Below, piece after piece: positions 46,595-53,862 of a stretch of DNA of 64,000 nt. Where the stretch lies: positions 496,001 through 560,000 of the forward strand of contig NZ_BJVC01000001.1 in assembly GCF_007988945.1 (NCBI RefSeq), in the 5' to 3' direction. Every line of letters starts with the position of its first letter. The first letter of the stretch is position 1. The stretch is from Swaminathania salitolerans (GTDB lineage: Bacteria > Pseudomonadota > Alphaproteobacteria > Acetobacterales > Acetobacteraceae). Position numbers and translations under genes: made by a program. The notes under the pieces are model-generated. The model had not been told where the DNA came from. It worked only from the letters and a program-made list of their open reading frames with translations, and did not search any database.

Positions 46595-48499
46595 ATGGAT
46601 ACAACGATGAGCTTCGAGTCCCGCCTCGCAAACGGAATGCGCACCCTGTGTCATGTGTCGCGCGTCAGGACCTGTCACGGGACCCTGCTGAGCCTCGACG
46701 TGGCAGGGCGAGAGCTGTCGCATCGCGAGGGGCCGGAATCCTCCGGGGAGACACTGGCATTCCGTTTCGGAAACAGGACCGATCTCGCTCTGCTCGTCAG
46801 GACCGATCGTCCCTGGCCCGATATGCCGGCTGCGTTCGGTCGTGCGGGATGGGTGCCCGGCCTTCGTCCTCTCTCGATCGTCGCGCTGGATCATGAGGCC
46901 GTCGCGTTCAAACCCTGGGGCTCGGCATGTTTTCTCTCGGCCGAGCACAATACGGGGCGCGTGCCGGAAAACCGGACCGCGATTTCCGACTGGGAGCGTT
47001 TCCATTTCGAACCGGTTCAGGACTTCCCGACGGTGGAGATGCGCGACTTCGCTGCGCTTTGCGCGGAGCTGTGCCAGAGCCTGGGCGATCCCCGGGGCCT
47101 GCTTGCGGTTCTGCTGCGGTTTCCTCCCTCGTTCCAGCCCCTCATGCTCGCGCTCGTGCTCGAGCTCGTGGATGAGCGGGTACGTTCGTCGTTCGTTTCC
47201 CTCTTCACGCGCCGTGACGGCGCGGGGCAGGATTCGGTCGGTGGGGCGTGCAGGAGGCTGCTGGACGCCCTTCCTCATGGAGACTGGGTTGCCGAAGCGC
47301 TCTCGGCGCTGGGAGAATGGGAAGAAACCCGCGAGACCCGCTCGATCCAGCGCGCCGATGCGCGTTTCGACTTCTTCGGCTTTCACGAGAACGGTCTTGC
47401 GGAGAGTCCCTATATGCAGGGCGGGCGACTCGTCAGCGAAGCGCGCCGTCGCCCCGAGCCCCGTCATGCGCTCGCCCTGCTCGCCACGGCGCGGGACGAA
47501 GGCCTCTATCTGCTCGAGTGGATCGCCCATCACCGGCGTATCGGTGTCGAGCAGTTCTTCATCTACACCAACGATCTGACGGACGGTTCCGACCATCTCC
47601 TGCGTCTTCTGGCCGAGGCCGGCGAGATCGTCTGGATCGACAATACCGGAGCCTCGCCCGCCAGAATCAACATGCAGGACAAGGCCTATAACCATGCATT
47701 GAACATGGTGCCGGAATTGCTGGATTATCGCTGGTGTCTCGTGGTCGATCTCGACGAGGTCGTTCTGCCGTCGGAACATAGCGACCATATGCTCCCTCCG
47801 CTCGTCGCGGCGCGCGAGCGCGAAGGGGCGGAGGCGCTGGCCATTTCATGGCGCGTCATGACGCCGAACGGGCATATCGAATGGCAGCCCGGCCTCTCGG
47901 CGGAGCGATTCGTCCAGACGGAACATCACCCCCTGATCAAGAGCGTCTTTCGTACGGACCGGTTTACCGGGGCCGCCGCACATCACCCGACCTCACGCGA
48001 GCGGCGCGTCGTTCCGTTCATGACGATCGACGGGGAGCAGCACAGGACCGGGGATCTGACGGATCACGATATCAATTTCATCGCCCAGCCGACCGTCAAC
48101 GCCATGGTCTGCCATTATCATGTCCGCTCTCTGGAAGAATATGTCTGGAAGTTCGCCCGGGGTGAGAACGACTGCAACGGCGTTCTGACGCAAAAGCATT
48201 TCCGCTACAACAATCCCGGCATATTCGCCCTGTTTACGGAACGCTTCTCCCTGGGTGGCACCCAGCCCGCCGCCGTTCTGGCCGGGGATATACAGCGCGA
48301 GATCCGCCGGCTCCGCTCTATCCCCGGTGTCGATGCAGCCGTCGAGGAGATCGAGACGCGGTTTCGCGCGCAGTCCGCCGCCTATGTAGAGCAGAGCGAC
48401 CAGCTCGTTCAGGCGGATGATCGTATCGCGCCTGCCGTGCGTGCCCGCTGGTCCGAACTCGTCTCGCTCTGGCGCGAGCGGCGGCGTTCGTCCCTCTAG
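46595..48499 (+). CDS. Glycosyltransferase with GT2/GT92-like catalytic domain
   Basis: A 634-residue protein. The C-terminal half carries a GT-A fold of the Glyco_tranf_2_4 type: LLATARDEGLYLLEWIAHHR and GVEQFFIYTNDLTDGSD near residue 292 onward, a DxD motif in LVVDLDEVVLP, then VCHYHVRSLEEYVWKFARG. The N-terminal 280 residues contain no domain I recognise. It is cytosolic with no signal peptide. Start ATG 46595 has GGAAACCGGA directly upstream; ATG 46607 is possible. Sits alone between housekeeping genes; product unknown. Confidence 0.85.
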   Translation: MDTTMSFESRLANGMRTLCHVSRVRTCHGTLLSLDVAGRELSHREGPESSGETLAFRFGNRTDLALLVRTDRPWPDMPAAFGRAGWVPGLRPLSIVALDHEAVAFKPWGSACFLSAEHNTGRVPENRTAISDWERFHFEPVQDFPTVEMRDFAALCAELCQSLGDPRGLLAVLLRFPPSFQPLMLALVLELVDERVRSSFVSLFTRRDGAGQDSVGGACRRLLDALPHGDWVAEALSALGEWEETRETRSIQRADARFDFFGFHENGLAESPYMQGGRLVSEARRRPEPRHALALLATARDEGLYLLEWIAHHRRIGVEQFFIYTNDLTDGSDHLLRLLAEAGEIVWIDNTGASPARINMQDKAYNHALNMVPELLDYRWCLVVDLDEVVLPSEHSDHMLPPLVAAREREGAEALAISWRVMTPNGHIEWQPGLSAERFVQTEHHPLIKSVFRTDRFTGAAAHHPTSRERRVVPFMTIDGEQHRTGDLTDHDINFIAQPTVNAMVCHYHVRSLEEYVWKFARGENDCNGVLTQKHFRYNNPGIFALFTERFSLGGTQPAAVLAGDIQREIRRLRSIPGVDAAVEEIETRFRAQSAAYVEQSDQLVQADDRIAPAVRARWSELVSLWRERRRSSL

Positions 48500-48509
48500 A
48501 CGGGCGGGG

Positions 48510-49193
48510 TTATCGCTCCGTCCGGGATTCTGGCGGGGATTCCGGTGAGGATTCCGGCAGGGATCGCGTCGTGCAAGAGGTCTGCGCGCGAGACGGCAAT
48601 GCAGCGGCGTCGGGGCTGAAGCCGGAGCAGGCGCCCGCGCCCGTGCCCGTGCCCGGGTGGGAGTCGGCGGGATGAGCGTTGCGGGGGCGAGCGAGTGCCG
48701 CGAAGCCCGAGGCGAGATAGGTCTCCTGAACGAGTGCGATCGGCAGGTCGTCCGAACCACGCAGGAGAAGGGCCGTATTGCGAAGGAGGACCGCCTCAGG
48801 CAGGGCGTTCGTGGCGCTCGTCAGGGGGACCCGCCGAAAACCGAGTGCGGCCACGGCCCGACCGAAAGGGATTTCGGTCGTGTCCAGAGACCTGTTCATG
48901 GCCGGGGTCAGGCGGGACGGAACATACCAGTTCCACGCATCCGAGAGCGCGATATTGCCGCAGCGCAGGCTGACATGTCTCAGGGCGATCGGCTCATCGC
49001 TGCCAATGGCGAGGTTTTTGCGCAGATCGTCAGGTGGCGCACCGTTTCCGGTCGGGAGCGATACGGCGCGTATGCGAAGCCCCGGAGCCGCATGACGACA
49101 ATAGTCCTGCAGAACCGCTGTGGCGCTGTCGCGGGTCGCGAGCGCATGGCCGAGATGCGCGGCCGTTTCGGCCATCGAAGGGAAGGGCGTCAT
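48510..49193 (-). CDS. Chorismate lyase-like (UbiC/DUF98-type) protein
   Basis: About 227 residues. The central segment LRHVSLRCGNIALSDAWNWYV, shown here only as IALSDAWNWYV, then RLTPAMNRSLDTTEIPFGRA and LRNTALLLR...ALVQETYL, resembles the UbiC/chorismate pyruvate-lyase-like fold; the match is from memory and moderate. No confident catalytic assignment is possible. The C-terminal 50 residues are low complexity, ending in PES repeats. An ATG at 49238 would give an apparent signal peptide, but that stretch is the terminator of the upstream gene, so I use ATG 49193; no ribosome-binding site is evident. Confidence 0.55.
   Translation of the reverse strand: MTPFPSMAETAAHLGHALATRDSATAVLQDYCRHAAPGLRIRAVSLPTGNGAPPDDLRKNLAIGSDEPIALRHVSLRCGNIALSDAWNWYVPSRLTPAMNRSLDTTEIPFGRAVAALGFRRVPLTSATNALPEAVLLRNTALLLRGSDDLPIALVQETYLASGFAALARPRNAHPADSHPGTGTGAGACSGFSPDAAALPSRAQTSCTTRSLPESSPESPPESRTER
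48525..48560 (-). repeat. Three tandem 12-base repeats in the 3' end of the lyase-like gene
   Basis: GGATTCTGGCGG, GGATTCCGGTGA and GGATTCCGGCAG (plus strand) lie head to tail and encode the PES-type tail of the minus-strand protein. A CCCGTG-type run at 48628-48655 is a second low-complexity patch in the same gene. Confidence 0.65.
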
Positions 49194-49202
49194 GGTCAAA
49201 AG

Positions 49203-49227
49203 AAAAAAGCCGGTCAGACCGGCTTTT
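49203..49227 (-). terminator. Intrinsic terminator of the TIGR02300 gene
   Basis: AAAAGCCGGT and ACCGGCTTTT (49205-49214, 49218-49227) form a 10-bp perfect stem with a 3-base loop. On the minus strand a T-rich run (TTTTTTCTTTT) follows, so this is a strong terminator 11 bases after the stop codon. Confidence 0.88.
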
Positions 49228-49237
49228 CCTGAAAACA

Positions 49238-49564
49238 TCAGTTTTCGTTGTCGTCGTTATCGGTGGTGACTTCGATCTCCGATCCGAGATCGTCGTCATC
49301 GTCGTCCAGATCCGAGGCGTCTTCCATGACGTCCTCATCGGCATCGTCGTCGGAATCCAGATCGACGTCGATGTCTTCCTCGTCGCTCTTGGGCTCGTTC
49401 TTGGTCTGGTCGGGGGGCACGTCGCCACCGCGCTTGGGCAGGGGCAGATCGCTGGGCTGCTCTGCACCGCATTTGGGACAAATCGCGGGAGCGCGATTCA
49501 GGTCGTAGAAACGCGCGCCACAGGAGACGCAGACGCGCTTCAGACCGAGTTCTGGTTTTGCCAT
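49238..49564 (-). CDS. TIGR02300 (FYDLN acid) family protein
   Basis: A 108-residue alphaproteobacterial protein. The N-terminus has a zinc-ribbon-like module VCVSCGARFYDLNRAP then ICPKCGAEQP with two CxxC pairs; the C-terminal half is strongly acidic (runs of Asp such as DLDDDDDDLG). Function unknown. It lies divergent from aroA, as in many relatives. A good terminator follows. Confidence 0.9.
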   Translation of the reverse strand: MAKPELGLKRVCVSCGARFYDLNRAPAICPKCGAEQPSDLPLPKRGGDVPPDQTKNEPKSDEEDIDVDLDSDDDADEDVMEDASDLDDDDDDLGSEIEVTTDNDDNEN

Positions 49565-49736
49565 GATGACTACCTGTCGATCCTGAACCGGTTGAAAGGA
49601 AGGAGAACGGCTCGCGCCGCGAAGCACGGGGCCATGCCAGCTTGTGCCGGGGATGTCAAATGCAACATCCCGCTTCCGTGATAAAAGCGGCGCAAACCCG
49701 CCATCGGGCGATTGACAGTTCGATCGCTGCATCGGA

Positions 49737-51092
49737 ATGAACGCTATCATGCAGAACCACTCTTCCAGCCCCGTTCTCCCCCTGACCGTGTCGCGCAACC
49801 CGGCCCCGCTCGCGGGCACGATTCGTGTCCCGGGAGACAAATCCATCAGTCACCGGGCGCTGATGCTGGCCTCCCTTGCCGAGGGGCGTACCGTCGTCAC
49901 GGGATTGCTGGAGGGGGAAGATGTCCTGCGCACGGCCGATGCGATGCGGGCGCTCGGCGCGAGGATCGCACGCGAGGGCGATCGCTGGGTGATCGACGGG
50001 AGCGGGGTCGGTGCCCTGCAGGAGCCGGAAGACGTGCTCGATATGGGCAATTCCGGCACTGCCGCGCGGCTGCTCTCGGGTATTCTCTCCAGCCATGCCA
50101 TCACGAGTTTCATGACAGGCGACGCCAGTCTGCGCAGCCGGCCGATGCGGCGGGTGACGCAGCCGCTTTCGGGGAACGGCTCCTGCTTTGCGACCCGCAA
50201 GGGAGAGAAACTCCCCATGGCGATCATCGGGACCGGTGAGGCCGCTCCGCTGACCTATTGTCTCCCGGTGGCATCCGCCCAGGTCAAGTCCGCCATCCTT
50301 CTGGCGGGGCTGAACGCCAGAGGCAGAACGCGGGTCGAGGAGCCGGTCGCCACACGCGACCATACGGAAAACATGCTGCGTCATTTCGGTGTGCCGGTCG
50401 AGGTCGGTCGCACCGATACGGGCGGGCGGGTGATCACCCTGACCGGGCCTGCGAAACTGACCGCGCGCGATGTGGTTGTCCCGGCCGACCCGTCTTCGGC
50501 GGCGTTTCCCATCGTGGCCGCGTCTCTGGTTCCGGGATCGGAAATCCGTCTGCCCGGTGTCGGACTCAATCCGCTCCGGACAGGCCTTTTCCAGACCCTG
50601 AGGGAGATGGGCGCGGTGCTCGATATCGAGAATGCGCGCATAGAGGGGGGAGAGCCTGTCGGCGATATCGTCGTGCGCAGTGCCGCCCTGCATGGCGTGG
50701 ATGTTCCGGCCGACCGGGCGCCCTCCATGATCGACGAATATCCGGTGCTCGCCGTCGCCTGCGCCTTTGCCAGCGGTGTTTCGCGCCTGCGGGGACTCGA
50801 TGAGCTGCGCGTGAAGGAGAGCGACCGTCTCGCCGCCACCGTGGCCCTGCTTCGCGTCAATGGTGCCGTAGTGCGCGTCGAGGGAGACGACATGATCATC
50901 GAGGGCAGAGGTGGGCCGTCCGGTCTCGGCGGGGGGCTCGTCGAAACGAAGATGGATCATCGGCTCGCCATGAGCGCGATCGTGTTCGGTCTGGCGGCGG
51001 AGAGCCCTGTCCGGGTGGACGATACGGGTTTCATCAATACCAGTTTTCCCGGTTTTGTCGGTCTCATGGCCGGGATCGGAGCCGAGCTCTGA
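49737..51092 (+). CDS. aroA: 3-phosphoshikimate 1-carboxyvinyltransferase (EPSP synthase)
   Basis: A 451-residue shikimate-pathway enzyme making EPSP from shikimate 3-phosphate and PEP. The binding motif is VPGDKSISHRALMLA; also MGNSGTAARLL, MTGDASLRSRPMRRV, ATRDHTENMLRHFG, ADPSSAAFPIVAA and LRVKESDRLAA. Several segments match the class II (CP4-like) group more than the E. coli type. The residue at the inhibitor-contact loop is Gly (GNSGT) rather than the Ala of the CP4 enzyme. Overlaps cmk by one base. Confidence 0.96.
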   Translation: MNAIMQNHSSSPVLPLTVSRNPAPLAGTIRVPGDKSISHRALMLASLAEGRTVVTGLLEGEDVLRTADAMRALGARIAREGDRWVIDGSGVGALQEPEDVLDMGNSGTAARLLSGILSSHAITSFMTGDASLRSRPMRRVTQPLSGNGSCFATRKGEKLPMAIIGTGEAAPLTYCLPVASAQVKSAILLAGLNARGRTRVEEPVATRDHTENMLRHFGVPVEVGRTDTGGRVITLTGPAKLTARDVVVPADPSSAAFPIVAASLVPGSEIRLPGVGLNPLRTGLFQTLREMGAVLDIENARIEGGEPVGDIVVRSAALHGVDVPADRAPSMIDEYPVLAVACAFASGVSRLRGLDELRVKESDRLAATVALLRVNGAVVRVEGDDMIIEGRGGPSGLGGGLVETKMDHRLAMSAIVFGLAAESPVRVDDTGFINTSFPGFVGLMAGIGAEL

Positions 51093-51724
51093 TGCGCCTT
51101 ATCATTGCCGTCGACGGGCCTGCCGCTGCGGGCAAGGGAACGCTTGCCAAATCGCTCGCCGCCGCTCTCCGCCTGCCTCATCTCGATACCGGGCTTCTCT
51201 ATCGGGCCGTTGCGCGTCAGATGATCCTTGCCGGTCTCGATCCTGCGCAGGATGCCGGAGAGACAATCGCCCAGCGCCTTCAGCCCGACGATCTGACCCG
51301 CAGCGACCTGCGTGTTCCCGAAATCGATCGCGGGGCGAGCGCGGTTGCGACCCAGCCCGCCGTGCGGGCGGCGCTTCTCCGCCGTCAGCGCGATTTCGCG
51401 ACGGCGAGCGGCGCGGTGATCGACGGACGCGATATCGGGACCGTGGTCTTTCCGGACGCGGATCTGAAGCTCTTCGTGACCGCGAGCGCACCGGTGCGCG
51501 CCCTGCGCCGCTTCCAGCAATTGCATGGCGATGCGCCCCCCGACCGGGACGCCCTCGCACGGCTCACCGAGGAGATCGAAACGCGCGACCGCAAGGACGC
51601 GGAGCGACCGGTTTCCCCGCTCCGGCGTGCGGAGGATGCGCTTCTGGTCGAGACGGATCATCTCGATGCCGGGGCCGTGCTCGATCATGTACTCGGCCTC
51701 GTGAGGGCACGGTTTCCGTCCTGA
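51092..51724 (+). CDS. cmk: Cytidylate kinase
   Basis: A 210-residue nucleoside monophosphate kinase phosphorylating CMP and dCMP. P-loop GPAAAGKG (residues 8-15), YRAVARQMI, GRDIGTVVFPDADLKLFVTA and the LID arginines in RDRKDAERPVSPL. Starts at TGATG, coupled to the aroA stop. rpsA follows after a 239-base leader; the aroA-cmk-rpsA order is standard. Confidence 0.96.
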   Translation: MRLIIAVDGPAAAGKGTLAKSLAAALRLPHLDTGLLYRAVARQMILAGLDPAQDAGETIAQRLQPDDLTRSDLRVPEIDRGASAVATQPAVRAALLRRQRDFATASGAVIDGRDIGTVVFPDADLKLFVTASAPVRALRRFQQLHGDAPPDRDALARLTEEIETRDRKDAERPVSPLRRAEDALLVETDHLDAGAVLDHVLGLVRARFPS

Positions 51725-51769
51725 AGCCAGCTTTATTGCCCGGAAGGCATCGGACTCCCAAGGTTTTGG

Positions 51770-51799
51770 TTGACATCGGCCCCTTTGCGGGTGTCTGAC
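51770..51799 (+). promoter_or_regulatory. Possible rpsA promoter
   Basis: A consensus TTGACA (51770-51775) is followed 18 bases later by TCTGAC, a weak -10. It would start transcription near 51806 and give an rpsA leader of about 158 bases. Confidence 0.35.
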
Positions 51800-51826
51800 G
51801 ATCACCAGCGCATCGCCGCCTGCGCT

Positions 51827-51946
51827 TGCCTGCCCCTCATCGATGCAGGCAGGTTTCCTTTCCGGCTCATGGGCGGCCGACGATCACGAGCAAGACGTCT
51901 GCAATTCCGGCGGGCGCAGACAATGGCCCGATCTTCAGGATCGGCC
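51827..51946 (+). promoter_or_regulatory. Structured rpsA leader
   Basis: Three consecutive hairpins precede the rpsA start: TGCCTGC/GCAGGCA (51827-51851), GTCTGC/GCAGAC (51897-51921) and CCGATC/GATCGG with extra GG/CC pairs (51925-51946). AGGA follows at 51948, upstream of the ATG. In E. coli, S1 represses its own translation through a structured leader; a similar role here is inference. Confidence 0.45.
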
Positions 51947-51963
51947 CAGGATTACGAAAACAC

Positions 51964-53658
51964 ATGGCTTCAGCCACCAATACCGTCGAAGACTTCGCTG
52001 CTCTTCTTGACGAAACCCTCGGCCAGGACACGGGCTTTGACGGCTCCGTCGTCACCGGTCGCGTCATTCGCCTGACGGATGAATTCGCGATCGTCGATGT
52101 CGGCCTCAAGAGCGAAGGTCGCGTTTCGCTCAAGGAATTCGGACCTCCGGGCACTGCGCCCGACGTGCGTCCGGGCGATGTGATCGAGCTTTATGTCGAG
52201 CGCTACGAAGACCGTGACGGCTCCATCGTGCTGTCGCGCGAGAAGGCACGTCGCGAAGAGGCATGGACCTCGCTCGAGCGCGCTTTCGCCAACAACCAGC
52301 GCGTCAACGGCACGATCTACGGTCGCGTCAAGGGCGGCTTCACGGTCGATCTGGGCGGCGCCATGGCGTTCCTTCCGGGCAGCCAGGTCGATATCCGCCC
52401 CGTGCGCGATGTCGCTCCGCTCATGGGCCAGCCCCAGCCTTTCCAGATCCTCAAGATGGATCGCGCCCGTGGCAATATCGTTGTCTCGCGTCGCGCCGTT
52501 CTTGAAGAGACCCGTGCAGAGCAGCGTTCCGAGCTGATCCAGGGCCTGAAGGAAGGCATGATCCTCGACGGCGTGGTCAAGAACATCACCGATTACGGTG
52601 CATTCGTCGATCTCGGTGGCGTCGATGGCCTCCTGCATGTCACCGACATCGCCTGGAAGCGCATCAACCATCCGTCCGAAGCCCTGCAGATCGGCATGCC
52701 GGTTCGCGTTCAGGTCATCCGCTTCAACTCCGACACGCAGCGTATCTCGCTGGGCATGAAGCAGCTCGAGGCCGATCCCTGGGAGAACGTGGCGATCAAG
52801 TATCCGCCGGGCGCGCGTTACACGGGTCGTGTCACGAACATCACCGATTACGGTGCGTTCGTCGAGCTCGAGCCGGGTGTCGAAGGCCTCGTGCACGTTT
52901 CCGAGATGTCCTGGACGAAGAAGAACGTCCATCCGGGCAAGCTCGTCGCGACCTCGCAGGAAGTCGACGTCATGGTGCTCGATGTGGACAGCGCCAAGCG
53001 TCGTATCTCGCTCGGCCTGAAGCAGGTCCAGCGCAACCCGTGGGAGCAGTTCGCCGAAGAGCACAAGGTCGGTTCGACCATCGAAGGCGAAATCCGCAAC
53101 ATCACCGAATTCGGTCTGTTCGTGGGTCTCTCTGCCGATATCGACGGAATGGTTCACATGTCCGACCTCTCCTGGGACGAAGCCGGCGAAGCCGCCATGG
53201 CCAAGTACGAGAAGGGTCAGGTCGTTCAGGCCAAGGTGCTCGACGTCGATGCCGAGAAGGAGCGTATCTCTCTCGGTATCAAGCAGCTGCATGAAGACCC
53301 TGCTGCCGACACGCTGTCGCGCGTCCACAAGGGCGATATCGTCACCTGCGTCGTGACCTCGGTCCAGACCAACGGTATCGAAGTGAAGGTGGACGACGTC
53401 CTGACCGGCTTCATCCGTCGTGCAGAGCTGGCGCGTGACAAGGCCGAGCAGCGCCCCGAGCGCTTCGCGGTCGGCGAGAAGGTGGATGCGAAGGTCGTTT
53501 CCGTCGATCGCGCCTCGCGCAAGCTGGCCCTGACCATCCGCGGCCGTGAGGTCGAGGAAGACAAGGCCGCCATCAACGAGTACGGCTCGTCCGATAGCGG
53601 TGCCTCGCTGGGTGACATTCTGGGTGCGGCAATCCGTCGTCGCAACACGGAAGCCTGA
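51964..53658 (+). CDS. rpsA: 30S ribosomal protein S1
   Basis: A 564-residue S1 with six S1 (OB) repeats: for example GRVIRLTDEFAIVDVGLKSE, GRVKGGFTVDLGGAMAF, VKNITDYGAFVDLGG, VTNITDYGAFVELEP, IRNITEFGLFVGLSA and a last divergent copy near residues 450-515. It binds mRNA and the 30S subunit. Length is standard for alphaproteobacteria. Codon use is notably biased toward common codons, as expected for a highly expressed gene. Confidence 0.97.
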   Translation: MASATNTVEDFAALLDETLGQDTGFDGSVVTGRVIRLTDEFAIVDVGLKSEGRVSLKEFGPPGTAPDVRPGDVIELYVERYEDRDGSIVLSREKARREEAWTSLERAFANNQRVNGTIYGRVKGGFTVDLGGAMAFLPGSQVDIRPVRDVAPLMGQPQPFQILKMDRARGNIVVSRRAVLEETRAEQRSELIQGLKEGMILDGVVKNITDYGAFVDLGGVDGLLHVTDIAWKRINHPSEALQIGMPVRVQVIRFNSDTQRISLGMKQLEADPWENVAIKYPPGARYTGRVTNITDYGAFVELEPGVEGLVHVSEMSWTKKNVHPGKLVATSQEVDVMVLDVDSAKRRISLGLKQVQRNPWEQFAEEHKVGSTIEGEIRNITEFGLFVGLSADIDGMVHMSDLSWDEAGEAAMAKYEKGQVVQAKVLDVDAEKERISLGIKQLHEDPAADTLSRVHKGDIVTCVVTSVQTNGIEVKVDDVLTGFIRRAELARDKAEQRPERFAVGEKVDAKVVSVDRASRKLALTIRGREVEEDKAAINEYGSSDSGASLGDILGAAIRRRNTEA

Positions 53659-53686
53659 TCGCGCCTCAGCGTTCAGAAACATTATG

Positions 53687-53720
53687 AAAGGGCTGCTTCG
53701 GCAGCCCTTTTATTTTTTCT
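53687..53720 (+). terminator. Rho-independent terminator after rpsA
   Basis: AAAGGGCTGC (53687-53696) and GCAGCCCTTT (53701-53710) form a 10-bp stem with a TTCG tetraloop, followed by TATTTTTTCT. Confidence 0.93.
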
Positions 53721-53862
53721 TGTACAACAGACACCGAACATAATCCGAAATCCGGACACGAAGACTTTTGCGGGCACTGTCTTTCGTTTAAAGCCTTCTT
53801 GCATGTGACGGGCGGGCGTGGCTCGGCTCTTACTGGAATGCGCGATCGCTGGCGGGGGATTC

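Noticed and set aside
49194-49238. Signal peptide on the chorismate lyase-like protein
   Set aside because: The apparent signal sequence is encoded by the perfect terminator stem of the upstream gene.
51970-53682. Antisense open frame of about 570 codons across rpsA
   Set aside because: rpsA is unambiguous and strongly codon-biased, which itself opens the opposite frame.
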